NCBI GenBank assembly: GCA_902573295.1
Contig: CACGJB010000001.1
Span: 119,815-183,814 of the forward strand
Source: an uncultured Pelagibacteraceae bacterium
GTDB taxonomy: Bacteria > Pseudomonadota > Alphaproteobacteria > Pelagibacterales > Pelagibacteraceae
Length of the DNA: 64,000 nucleotides
Reading direction: 5' to 3'
A model generated the notes under the pieces. It was not told where the DNA came from. It made no database searches and saw only the letters and a list, made by a program, of their open reading frames with translations. Each line of letters opens with the position of its first letter. The stretch's first letter is position 1. The translations under genes and the position numbers were made by a program. Positions 56,496 through 64,000 of this stretch are shown piece after piece.

Positions 56496-56496
56496 A

Positions 56497-57564
56497 GTGG
56501 TCAAATATTTTTTATCAATATTTTTCTTTTTCTTATTTTCATCAAAAAGTTTGTCTGAAAATTTTACTTTTAAAAAATTAGCAGATTTAAATGATCCATG
56601 GGGATCGTCTTTTATAAATGATGATGAACTTATTATCACTGAAAAAACTGGAAAAATAAAAATAGTAAATATTATTACTGAAGAAGTTAATGAAGTTGAA
56701 CATAACTTAAATTATTTTGTACATGGACAAGGAGGGTTATTAGATATTATTTATCAAAATAATTACTTATGGATTTCTTATTCAGAAAATCGAGGAGATT
56801 GGAAAACAAGCACCTCGATTGCAAAGGCTAAATTAAATAAAAAAAATTTAGATTTTAAAAATATATTTCAAGCTGAACCACCAATAGAATCTGGTTATCA
56901 TTTCGGTTCAAGACTAGCTATAAAAGATAATTATCTTTTTGCATCTGCTGGTGAAAGAGGTGGTGGTATGATTGCTCAAGATCCAACAAACCATCCTGGA
57001 AGTATTATCAGAATTTATTTAGATGGCAGTATTCCAAAAGATAACCCTAAGTTTGAAGGTAAATCTGATTGGCTACCAGAAATTTTTCAAATTGGTGTTC
57101 GTAATCCTCAAGGCCTAACCTATTCCTCTTTTGATGGAAAAATTTATGCAAGCAACCATGGTGCAAAAGGTGGTGATTGGTTTGGTGAAATAAAAAAAGG
57201 AGAAAATTATGGTTGGAAAATTTTAGGTTGGGGTGGAACAAATTATTCAGGGTCACAGATTGGACCTAAATGGAAACCAGGTTTTACTAAGGCACTCCAA
57301 TATTGGGTACCTTCAATAGCTGCAAGTGCAATAACTATTTATAAGGGAAATGAGTTTAATGAATGGAATGGAGAAGCGCTCATTACTTCTTTAAAAGATA
57401 AATCAATGAGAAAATTAAACTTTAAAAATTCATCTAACATTGAAGAATCAATTATTTTCAAAGATAAAATTGGAAGAATAAGAGATATACAAGTTCACCC
57501 TGTTAATGGAAAAATATATTTTCTTGCGGGAAATAGCTTATGGTTAATGGAGAAAAAAAAATAA
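56497..57564 (+). CDS. PQQ-dependent sugar dehydrogenase (aldose sugar dehydrogenase-like)
   Basis: This 355-residue exported protein has a six-bladed propeller pattern: DPWGSSFINDDELIITEKTG, HGQGGLLDIIYQ, GSRLAIKDNYLFASAGERGG, IGVRNPQGLTYSS and VHPVNGKIYFLAG. A GTG at 56497, two bases after the SDR stop, gives a normal signal peptide (KYFLSIFFFFLFSSKSLSEN); a longer frame from 56461 would overlap the SDR. The family oxidises aldoses with PQQ. No pqq genes are in the window. Confidence 0.85.
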   Translation: MVKYFLSIFFFFLFSSKSLSENFTFKKLADLNDPWGSSFINDDELIITEKTGKIKIVNIITEEVNEVEHNLNYFVHGQGGLLDIIYQNNYLWISYSENRGDWKTSTSIAKAKLNKKNLDFKNIFQAEPPIESGYHFGSRLAIKDNYLFASAGERGGGMIAQDPTNHPGSIIRIYLDGSIPKDNPKFEGKSDWLPEIFQIGVRNPQGLTYSSFDGKIYASNHGAKGGDWFGEIKKGENYGWKILGWGGTNYSGSQIGPKWKPGFTKALQYWVPSIAASAITIYKGNEFNEWNGEALITSLKDKSMRKLNFKNSSNIEESIIFKDKIGRIRDIQVHPVNGKIYFLAGNSLWLMEKKK

Positions 57565-57565
57565 T

Positions 57566-58549
57566 ATGAAAGAAAGACCTTATCATCATTTGCCTGATGG
57601 TACTTTCAGAAATCCAAAAGGATCTCCGGTAATAATATCCAGGTCAGGAAAATTTTCTTATAGAACTTTCAGTAAATTGAGAAAAAAAGTTGATTTATCT
57701 TATCCAAAAGAACATGTTATTGAAAAACAAAAAGTATTAGCTGATTTAGAAAAATATAAAGATGATGATTATATTGCTTGGATAGGTCACGCGACATACC
57801 TCATAAAATTAGGTGGAACTACAATTATAACAGATCCTGTATTTTCAAAGAATGCTGGACCACTAATCTTTGGTCCAAAAAGATTTACTAATCCTGCAAT
57901 AAAATTAAACGAGATACCTAAAACGGATATATTTTTGCTCACTCACAATCATTACGATCATCAGGACATGTCAACAATTAGAAATTTTCCTTTTAAGAGC
58001 GCAAAAGTATTAACGCCATTAAACCTCGGTAAATATTTTAAAGGATATAGAGATGTAAATGAAATGGATTGGTATGATCAAATAATTATAAATGAGAATT
58101 TGAAAATTTCTTTACTTCCTGCAGTTCATTGGTCAAAGAGAAGTTTAACAGACACTAATAAAACTTTGTGGGGTAATTTTCTTATAGAATATAAAAATAA
58201 AAAAATTTTATTCGCATGTGACACTGGATATGGGGAAATCTACAAAAAACTAGGAGAAAAATATGGTCCTATAGATCTGACAATGATTAATATTGGAGCT
58301 TATAATTTCAAACCAATGTTTGATAAAACAATTTATCATACTACACCAGAAGAAGCCTTGAATGTTGCACAAGACCTAAATAGTAAAAAAGTAATAGGAA
58401 TGCATTGGGGAACATTTGTTTTGTCATTGGAGCCAATTATGGAACCTCCAATTAGATTTAAAGATAGTGCTGAAAAATATGGTTTTAATAAAGAAGATGC
58501 TATTATTTTTAAAATTGGAGAAGTTAGTCCTTTAGATAAAATCTTATAA
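57566..58549 (+). CDS. Metallo-beta-lactamase-fold hydrolase (NAPE-PLD-like)
   Basis: This 327-residue protein has the metal-binding HNHYDH at residues 127-132, preceded by WIGHATYLIKLGGTTIITDP, and further histidine/aspartate motifs LPAVHWSKRSL, FACDTGYGE and MHWGTFVL. The match is to the lipid phosphodiesterase-like NAPE-PLD subgroup of the superfamily. The bacterial substrate is unknown; it may act on membrane lipid head groups. It begins one base after the sugar dehydrogenase and ends overlapping the convergent AEC gene by six bases. Confidence 0.83.
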   Translation: MKERPYHHLPDGTFRNPKGSPVIISRSGKFSYRTFSKLRKKVDLSYPKEHVIEKQKVLADLEKYKDDDYIAWIGHATYLIKLGGTTIITDPVFSKNAGPLIFGPKRFTNPAIKLNEIPKTDIFLLTHNHYDHQDMSTIRNFPFKSAKVLTPLNLGKYFKGYRDVNEMDWYDQIIINENLKISLLPAVHWSKRSLTDTNKTLWGNFLIEYKNKKILFACDTGYGEIYKKLGEKYGPIDLTMINIGAYNFKPMFDKTIYHTTPEEALNVAQDLNSKKVIGMHWGTFVLSLEPIMEPPIRFKDSAEKYGFNKEDAIIFKIGEVSPLDKIL

Positions 58550-59470
58550 AGTTAAATACTTAATTGCAAAAAATATAGTCCCTATTGATGCAAATGTAGA
58601 AACAAAAATTGCTTTAATTATATTTTCAGGACTTACATTATAAGCGGCACATAAAACTATAGAAGTAACTCCGCAAGGCGCAACACTCACAAAGAAAGCA
58701 CCTGGTATTTCAGCAGGCAATCCTGTATTAAAAAAAACTAATCCAATTAACAATAAAATTATCGGAGAAATAACTAATTTTAAAACTGAAATAGATACAG
58801 ATAATTTGTTAATTACATTTTTAGTATAAAATGAAAGAGTTATACCAATTGCAAACAATCCAACTGGTGAAACACATCCCGCAAGTTTAGACAAAGTGTA
58901 TTCAATCGGTGTTTGATCAATATTAAAATTTAATAATAAAAGTAACAGACCTATAATTATTGAAAGAATAAATGGGTTTAAAAATAAATTTCTAATAAAA
59001 TTAAATAAATTAACATTTTTTTTTGTGGATAGTTCTAGAAAAAAAGCAATCACAGATAATAAAATTATCCCATCCATTAATATGATGCTTGCAACTTGTG
59101 TAATTACATCTTGTTGAAAATATATTTCTGTTATTGGCAAAAGCAAAGTCACATGGTTTGATAATGCAACTGTTAAAGCCCAAATTATAGACTCTGGGAT
59201 TGATCTTTTAAAATATTTTAAAGTAATTAAGTAAGCGATAATTCCACATATCGATTGCATAATTAAATAAGAAAAAATTTGTTTGAAATCTACTTGTCCA
59301 ATTTCATTTTGTGCTATTAGCTTAATTATCAATGCTGGGACTGCAATATAGAACAAGAAAAGATTTAAAATTTTAGCATGACTAAGGTCTAAGACCTTCA
59401 ACTTACCAAATACAAACCCTAAAAAAGTAATAAATATAAATGGAGTAAGTCCTAAAAAAATTGTGAACAT
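58544..59470 (-). CDS. AEC (auxin efflux carrier) family transporter
   Basis: This 308-residue protein has about ten membrane helices in two five-helix halves, with GFVFGKLKVLDLSHAKILN early and CGVTSIVLCAAYNVSPENII near the C-terminus, as in AEC carriers. Such proteins export or import carboxylates such as malate or lactate. It lies three bases after the TauD-type gene. Its stop overlaps the convergent metallo-hydrolase. Confidence 0.85.
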   Translation of the reverse strand: MFTIFLGLTPFIFITFLGFVFGKLKVLDLSHAKILNLFLFYIAVPALIIKLIAQNEIGQVDFKQIFSYLIMQSICGIIAYLITLKYFKRSIPESIIWALTVALSNHVTLLLPITEIYFQQDVITQVASIILMDGIILLSVIAFFLELSTKKNVNLFNFIRNLFLNPFILSIIIGLLLLLLNFNIDQTPIEYTLSKLAGCVSPVGLFAIGITLSFYTKNVINKLSVSISVLKLVISPIILLLIGLVFFNTGLPAEIPGAFFVSVAPCGVTSIVLCAAYNVSPENIIKAIFVSTFASIGTIFFAIKYLTL

Positions 59471-59473
59471 AAA

Positions 59474-60265
59474 TTATTTGATAGTTATTCTGTACATTAT
59501 TCTATTTCCTTTAAAAGGTGTTGCTTGATGAAGCATAGATCTGTTATCCCATATAGCCAATTGATTTTTTTCCCAAGGCAATGAAAACTGAAACTTCTTC
59601 TTAATTTGATGATTAAATAAAAATTTTTTTAACTTTTCTTGATTTTTTATCTTTGAACTAAAACCAACAAAATGTCCTGGGCTACAATAAATCGAATAAT
59701 TTATACTAATTTTTCTAATTATTTTATGTGAAGATTTAAGTTCTTTAATATTTTTTCCTTTTTCTTTTACTCTTTCTTTAGTTGTAACCGAAATTGGACC
59801 CTCAGAGGAATATTTAGCTTTAATATTTTTAAATTTTCTTTTTATTGAATTTGGTAATGCTTTATAAGCAAGATATTGAGAACAAAATTCTGTGTTAGCC
59901 TTTCCCTTTTTTGGTACAAGTTTTGAAAGCAACATTGTAAATCTTGGTGGCTTTTTTGTATAAATTGAGTCGGTATGAAATTGCTCACCAAAACTTGGTC
60001 CTTTATCTGTTGATTTTCTTTGTACTACTGTAATTTGTGGAAATTTTTTATTTAAACCTTTCAATCTTGGATAGTTAGCCAATTTTCCAAAATTTTTTGC
60101 AAAATTTATATAAAGTTTAGAAGTTAATCTTTGTTTTCTAAAATATAACATTCCATATTGGTTAAGTGCTTTTTTAATTTGAAAAATATCTTTATTTGTA
60201 ATTTCTTTTAAATTTACATTTATTTCTGCACCAATATTTTTTTTATTTGGAATTATTTTTAACAT
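59474..60265 (-). CDS. TauD/TfdA-family Fe(II)/2-oxoglutarate dioxygenase
   Basis: This 263-residue protein has the HxD pair H97/D99 in GEQFHTDSIYT, and H246 in MLHQATPFKGNR with arginines R255 and R259 for 2-oxoglutarate binding. Substrates of this family include taurine, 2,4-D, alkyl sulfonates and trimethyl-lysine-like compounds; this one is basic and not obviously TauD itself. It overlaps the dehalogenase-like gene by 23 bases, indicating close coupling. Confidence 0.87.
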   Translation of the reverse strand: MLKIIPNKKNIGAEINVNLKEITNKDIFQIKKALNQYGMLYFRKQRLTSKLYINFAKNFGKLANYPRLKGLNKKFPQITVVQRKSTDKGPSFGEQFHTDSIYTKKPPRFTMLLSKLVPKKGKANTEFCSQYLAYKALPNSIKRKFKNIKAKYSSEGPISVTTKERVKEKGKNIKELKSSHKIIRKISINYSIYCSPGHFVGFSSKIKNQEKLKKFLFNHQIKKKFQFSLPWEKNQLAIWDNRSMLHQATPFKGNRIMYRITIK

Positions 60266-61130
60266 TTTTTAAAAAAAATTTTTTTAAGTGATTAATCGTT
60301 TGTTTGGGACTTTCCTCTGGAATGAAATGATCTGAATTAATTTCTGCGCCATAAACTTTTTTTTGTGTGTATTTTTGCCAAATTTTAACTGATTTAAATT
60401 GCGTTCCAATAACTCCCTTTTTTCCCCACAAAACTTGTATGGGTATGTTTAATTTTTTTTTCCGATCTTTTTTGTCATGCTCTAAATCTATAGTAGCCGC
60501 AGCTCTATAATCTTCACAGGTTGCATGAATTCTTTTTTTTTGTTTAAAGGCTTTTAAATACTCATCCTCAACTCTTCCAACAGAAAGTTTGGATGACCTG
60601 TTAAAACGGCTTTTTAACCATCTTTTAGGATCTGCCATGATCATTTTCTCTGGAAGAGGTGCTGGTTGTATTAAATAAAACCAATGAAAATATCCTGATG
60701 CAAATTTCATATCTGTATGTTCGTACATATCTAAAGTTGGACAAATATCTAACACGCTTAAAGCTAAAATTTTATCTCTAAAATCTCTCGCCATTCTGTG
60801 CGCAACTCTTCCACCCCTATCATGACCTGCAACATAAAACTTTTTAAATTTTAATTTACTCATTAGTTGAACCATATCTTTAGCCATTTCTCTTTTTGAA
60901 TAATTTTTATGATTAATTCCACCAGGTAAAACAAAACTATCTCCATACCCTCTTAGATCTGCAACAATTACCGTAAAATATTTACTAAGCTCCGGAGCAG
61001 TTTTGTGCCACATTATATGGTTTTGAGGGTATCCATGAAGTAGCAATAAAGGAGGACCATTCCCTTTAAGTCTACAAAAAATTTTACCTTTATTTACTTT
61101 TACAAATTTTTTTTTAAATCCAGTGAACAT
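60243..61130 (-). CDS. Alpha/beta hydrolase, haloacetate (fluoroacetate) dehalogenase-like
   Basis: This 295-residue enzyme has nucleophile D104 in GHDRGGRVAHR, with R105 and R108 placed as in the carboxylate-binding DRxxR of fluoroacetate dehalogenase; H149 and W150 (YFHWFYLIQP) match its halide-stabilising His-Trp, Y208 its Tyr, and H268 (NSDHFIPE) its base. Residue numbers differ by a constant 6 to 12 from those I recall for the Rhodopseudomonas enzyme, supporting the alignment. Epoxide hydrolase is the main alternative. It overlaps the dioxygenase gene. Confidence 0.85.
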   Translation of the reverse strand: MFTGFKKKFVKVNKGKIFCRLKGNGPPLLLLHGYPQNHIMWHKTAPELSKYFTVIVADLRGYGDSFVLPGGINHKNYSKREMAKDMVQLMSKLKFKKFYVAGHDRGGRVAHRMARDFRDKILALSVLDICPTLDMYEHTDMKFASGYFHWFYLIQPAPLPEKMIMADPKRWLKSRFNRSSKLSVGRVEDEYLKAFKQKKRIHATCEDYRAAATIDLEHDKKDRKKKLNIPIQVLWGKKGVIGTQFKSVKIWQKYTQKKVYGAEINSDHFIPEESPKQTINHLKKFFLKNVKNNSK

Positions 61131-61140
61131 GATTAAACTA

Positions 61141-61407
61141 TTAATTATTTAATAGTTTATTTTTTGCCTTTTCAAACTCTTCTTGAGAAATAATTCCTTT
61201 TTCTTTTAAATCATTTAACTTTGATAACTCTTCACTTAAATTAACACCTTGGCCAGTGGCTTCTAAATTGGTCTGACTTTCAGACTCCTCTTTTTCTACT
61301 CTATTTGCCTCCTTTGCTGAAAATCCTTTCATGATTGCAGTACCACCTAGATAAAGGACATATGCTAAAATTGGAATTGCCAAGCCAAAAAATATTATTT
61401 TTTCCAT
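61141..61407 (-). CDS. Small membrane protein with C-terminal SHOCT-like motif
   Basis: This 88-residue protein has one N-terminal membrane helix (IIFFGLAIPILAYVLYLGGTAI... region) and a C-terminal SHOCT-type segment, LSKLNDLKEKGIISQEEFEKAKNKLL. SHOCT motifs are short oligomerisation or interaction elements. The function is unknown. It lies ten bases after the hydrolase in map order and three bases from the next small gene. Confidence 0.78.
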   Translation of the reverse strand: MEKIIFFGLAIPILAYVLYLGGTAIMKGFSAKEANRVEKEESESQTNLEATGQGVNLSEELSKLNDLKEKGIISQEEFEKAKNKLLNN

Positions 61408-61410
61408 AAA

Positions 61411-61614
61411 CTAATCTTCATCCTCTTCTCTCCAATTTTTTTCATACATTAAGTATGCAGCATATATTACCGATATTGTGCCTACAATCATACCATAATC
61501 AAAACCAGTTTGCTTGTCATGCAAATACCAACCCAGCTGGGTTGCTCCTATAGGCGGTACTGTAAGTAATAAAAAAATTATTCCAAATCTATAGGGTCTT
61601 TTAGGTTTTCTCAT
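61411..61614 (-). CDS. Small membrane protein, 67 residues
   Basis: This 67-residue protein has two hydrophobic segments (about 11-28 and 40-56), a basic N-terminus (MRKPKRPYRFG) and an acidic C-terminus (REEDED). I do not recognise a family. It is three bases from the SHOCT-like gene, so both small membrane proteins may be made together. Confidence 0.7.
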   Translation of the reverse strand: MRKPKRPYRFGIIFLLLTVPPIGATQLGWYLHDKQTGFDYGMIVGTISVIYAAYLMYEKNWREEDED

Positions 61615-61644
61615 AATACTAACTTATCAATATTATCTTGAAGA

Positions 61645-62322
61645 TTAAGATTTAGATTTAAAGATGTGACTAAATACACCTGACCAGACTAGCTCATAAC
61701 TAAAATTATTCAAATATTTGTATATCTCGCTATTTTTTATATCCTTTTCATGAATCTCTACACAAATTAATTCTGGTTTAAATTTTTCAATATTAAATCC
61801 TTTTAATACTTTTAAATCAGTACCCTCAACATCTATATCCAGTAAGTCTAATTTTTTATCGGTAAAATTTATTTTTTCTAAAAGAGCGTCTAATGTTAAA
61901 GATTGAATTTTAGATTTTTTAATATTGCCTTGAAAAGCTATTTTGGCTTGCTGCTCTTCAATTGTACTAAGTTGACTTAACTCTTTTTGATAGAACATTT
62001 CAGTCACTTCGTTTGTATTTGAAATTGCATAATTTAAGTTAACATCATCTGGTCTTAAATAATTAAATAAATCAATACTAAACTGATGAATATCTATATT
62101 AATACCTGACCATCCATTTTTATGTAAAAGATATGTATTGTTTCTATGTATTGGGTGATAACAACCTACATCTATATAAAAACCATCATTTTTTTTTCTA
62201 AAATATTCAACTATAAAAATATCTTCACCATCCATAGAATAAGATTTTTTTTTAATAAAGTGTTTATGTTTTAAATAAATATTATGAAATATATGAATTT
62301 TTTTTTTAATTTTGTTTAACAT
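61645..62322 (-). CDS. FkbM-family SAM-dependent methyltransferase
   Basis: This 225-residue protein has the FkbM pattern: SMDGEDIFIVEYF, GFYIDVGCYHPIHRNNTYLL (SAM motif I), WSGINIDIH, and LDLLDIDVEGTDLKVLKGF. Members O-methylate sugars or small molecules, often in surface polysaccharide pathways. It lies between small membrane proteins and folD, with no other sugar genes nearby. Substrate unknown. Confidence 0.85.
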   Translation of the reverse strand: MLNKIKKKIHIFHNIYLKHKHFIKKKSYSMDGEDIFIVEYFRKKNDGFYIDVGCYHPIHRNNTYLLHKNGWSGINIDIHQFSIDLFNYLRPDDVNLNYAISNTNEVTEMFYQKELSQLSTIEEQQAKIAFQGNIKKSKIQSLTLDALLEKINFTDKKLDLLDIDVEGTDLKVLKGFNIEKFKPELICVEIHEKDIKNSEIYKYLNNFSYELVWSGVFSHIFKSKS

Positions 62323-62338
62323 TAAAAAATGTCGAATA

Positions 62339-63184
62339 TTATAATTGTGATCTTTTAAAACACTCGATAGTATTTTTTAATAAACAGGCAATTGTCATTG
62401 GACCTACACCACCTGGAACTGGTGTAAGTGCTTTTGCATTTTTTGAAACTTCATCAAAATGAACATCACCAACTATTCCGTTGTCAGTTTTATTTATACC
62501 AACATCAATAACAATAGCATCTTTCTTAACCCAATCTCCTCTAACAAGTTCGGGTATACCTACAGCTGCAACAATTATATCTGCCTCTAAACATTCAGCT
62601 TTTAAATCTTTAGTTTTTGAGTGAGTTATAGTTACAGTGCAATTTTCTTTTAAAAGAAGTTGTGTCATTGGTTTACCATTTAAATTGGATCTACCCACTA
62701 CTACAGCTTTTTTTCCACTTAAATTAGGTTCAATTTTTTTTATCAGCAAATAACAGCCAAGAGGTGTACAAGGAACCGAACTTTCATAACCAGATGAAAG
62801 ATTGCCTACATTCATTGGATGAAATCCATCTACATCTTTTGAAGGGTCTATTGCCTCTATAACTTTTTGTTTATCAATATGCTTTGGTAAAGGAAGTTGA
62901 ACTAAAATTCCTGAAACAGTTTCATCACTGTTTAGTTCTTTAATTTTTTCTAAAACAGTCTTTTCTTCAACCGAATCTGGATATTTAATAACTTCAGATT
63001 TTAATCCTACCTCATTTGCTGATTTCTCTTTGTTTCTCACATAAATCTGACTTGGTGTTAAATCACCAATAAGTATTACTGTTAAACCTGGTACTTTATT
63101 GTGTTTCGATTTTAACTCTGCAACTTCTTCCTTTAACTCTGCTCTTAATTCTGCGGCCGCTTTTTTTCCATCAATTAAAATCAT
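62339..63184 (-). CDS. folD: Methylenetetrahydrofolate dehydrogenase/cyclohydrolase FolD
   Basis: FolD (281 residues) interconverts 5,10-methylene-THF and 10-formyl-THF. Motifs are VILIGDLTPSQIYVRNKEK, VSGILVQLPLPKHID, DVDGFHPMNVG, PCTPLGCYLLI, and the NADP site AVVVGRSNLNGKPMTQLL, with PVPGGVGPMTIACLLKNT at the end. One-carbon metabolism is of special weight here because DmdA also feeds methyl groups to THF. It lies ten bases before yggT in map order. Confidence 0.97.
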   Translation of the reverse strand: MILIDGKKAAAELRAELKEEVAELKSKHNKVPGLTVILIGDLTPSQIYVRNKEKSANEVGLKSEVIKYPDSVEEKTVLEKIKELNSDETVSGILVQLPLPKHIDKQKVIEAIDPSKDVDGFHPMNVGNLSSGYESSVPCTPLGCYLLIKKIEPNLSGKKAVVVGRSNLNGKPMTQLLLKENCTVTITHSKTKDLKAECLEADIIVAAVGIPELVRGDWVKKDAIVIDVGINKTDNGIVGDVHFDEVSKNAKALTPVPGGVGPMTIACLLKNTIECFKRSQL

Positions 63185-63193
63185 AATTCCTTT

Positions 63194-63484
63194 TTAAAAA
63201 ATTATTGGTGCAATGTACAGCTTCATACACATTTCAATAAACCAAATCAATAAAAGAAGAATGATTGGGGAAATATCTAGTGAACCTAAATTTGGCAAAA
63301 AACGTCTTATTTTATTCAAGAATGGTTCCGTTAATTTATAACTCAATTCTAAAATTGCATAAACAAATCTATTTTGAGTATTGAGAACATTAAAAGCAAT
63401 TAGCCAACTTACAATAACATTCGCAATCACTACGTAAGAATACAATTTTAAAATTTGTAAGACTAAATAAAAAATAGCTATCAT
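63194..63484 (-). CDS. yggT: YggT family membrane protein
   Basis: This 96-residue protein has two hydrophobic segments and the YggT pattern, VIVSWLIAFNVLNTQNRFVY and LTEPFLNKIRRFLPNLGSLD followed by ISPIILLLLIWF. The family is linked to cell division and membrane stability but has no settled biochemical function. Its start codon overlaps the mscS stop (ATGA), so the two are translationally coupled. Confidence 0.9.
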   Translation of the reverse strand: MIAIFYLVLQILKLYSYVVIANVIVSWLIAFNVLNTQNRFVYAILELSYKLTEPFLNKIRRFLPNLGSLDISPIILLLLIWFIEMCMKLYIAPIIF

Positions 63485-64000
63485 TTTTTCTCAACATAAA
63501 TCGACTGACTTGGGAACGCAAATGAAGCACCATTTTTTTCTACAATTTCTTTAATCGCAATTGCTAATCTTTCTTTTACATCAAGCCAATTATTCCAACT
63601 TCCTGTTTTTGTAAAGCATCTTACATACATATCTATTGAACTATCAGAAAATTTATCAACTCTTACCGCAACACCAATTGAGGTATTATAATCTTCGCTT
63701 GAATTAATATGACTTTCGATTTCATCTCTAATTTTTTTTAACTGATCTACAGTAGTGTCATATTGAAGTGTAATAATCCAACTGATTAACCAATTTGAAG
63801 TTTCACTTACATTTACAACTGCGTTTTCGGCAAATTGAAAGTTTGGAATAATAGCAAGAGATTTGTCAAACTTTCTAATTGTTGTTGATCTAAATCCAAT
63901 CTTTTCTACTACACCTTCAATAATACCCTCGACAGCTATCCAGTCTCCAATTTTAAATCTCTTTTCAACTAAAACTAAAATTCCTGATATTAAATTTTTG
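63481..64000 (-). CDS. MscS-family mechanosensitive channel, C-terminal part (window-truncated)
   Basis: The last 172 codons of an MscS-like channel lie here, ending in AFPSQSIYVEKK and a TGA that overlaps the yggT ATG. The cytoplasmic beta domain reads KRFKIGDWIAVEGIIEGVVE then KIGFRSTTIRKFDKSLAIIP, followed by the alpha/beta vestibule. The pore helix and the start are beyond the right edge. The family releases solutes on hypo-osmotic shock. Confidence 0.9.
   Translation of the reverse strand, partial: KNLISGILVLVEKRFKIGDWIAVEGIIEGVVEKIGFRSTTIRKFDKSLAIIPNFQFAENAVVNVSETSNWLISWIITLQYDTTVDQLKKIRDEIESHINSSEDYNTSIGVAVRVDKFSDSSIDMYVRCFTKTGSWNNWLDVKERLAIAIKEIVEKNGASFAFPSQSIYVEKK

Noticed and set aside
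56461..56496. ATG at 56461 as the start of the sugar dehydrogenase
   Set aside because: It overlaps the conserved C-terminus of the SDR by 35 bases and spoils the signal peptide; GTG at 56497 gives a clean one.
1..64000. tRNA, rRNA, CRISPR, insertion sequence or prophage genes
   Set aside because: No tRNA-like T-loop, rRNA core sequence, regular repeat array, transposase, integrase or phage structural motif was seen on either strand.

Overview
The window is almost certainly from a SAR11 bacterium (Alphaproteobacteria, 'Candidatus Pelagibacter' type). The DNA is very AT-rich and gene spacing is a few bases or a short overlap nearly everywhere. It carries the SAR11-type DMSP demethylase dmdA next to the TCA-cycle genes, TRAP transporters instead of many regulators, and a structured leader RNA before ffh of the kind described for Pelagibacter. 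I see no tRNA, rRNA, CRISPR, insertion sequence or phage gene. Family names rest on motifs and recall, not on a database search.

Region 1 (1-19670, all minus strand): reading in the direction of transcription, ffh-rpsP-trmD-rplS, then leuCDB, then a DMSP cluster (dmdC, dmdB, an alpha/beta hydrolase, dmdA), asd, sdhCDAB, mmsA, mdh and sucCD (sucD cut by the window edge). Demethylation of DMSP, activation and oxidation of methylmercaptopropionate, and the TCA steps that burn the products therefore sit in one co-directional block. SdhC and SdhD appear to lack both usual heme b histidines.

Region 2 (19671-21572): a structured ffh leader RNA and a compact divergent promoter separate ffh from dapF-ftsY, so the two SRP GTPases are transcribed away from one control region.

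Region 3 (21565-40850, minus strand): an exported protein, a hydrolase, an MFS carrier, two complete TRAP systems with Tat-type binding proteins, an amidase, a missed 58-residue membrane protein, mmsB, a D-2-hydroxyacid dehydrogenase, an FAD-linked D-lactate/glycolate-type dehydrogenase, an aminotransferase and two tandem FMN-dependent alpha-hydroxyacid dehydrogenases. It looks like an uptake and oxidation island for 2-oxo- and 2-hydroxyacids. Each binding-protein gene is followed by a strong hairpin before its membrane genes.

Region 4 (40859-45990): a PagL-like outer membrane protein, the cytochrome c maturation genes ccmCDEFGH, an intergenic region with a candidate minus-strand RNA, and hspQ.

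Region 5 (46078-58549, mostly plus): yciB/ispZ, DUF2794, a Bax inhibitor-1 protein, an aldo-keto reductase, an IalB-like protein, argG, a FrnE-like DsbA protein, small membrane proteins, and a light-damage group with two unusual photolyase-family proteins. One has its FAD domain at the N-terminus. The other is a PhrB relative that has lost most iron-sulfur cysteines and is translationally coupled to a DUF2256 mini-protein.

Region 6 (58544-64000, minus): an AEC carrier, a TauD-type dioxygenase overlapping a haloacetate-dehalogenase-like hydrolase, small membrane proteins, an FkbM methyltransferase, folD, yggT and a partial mscS.
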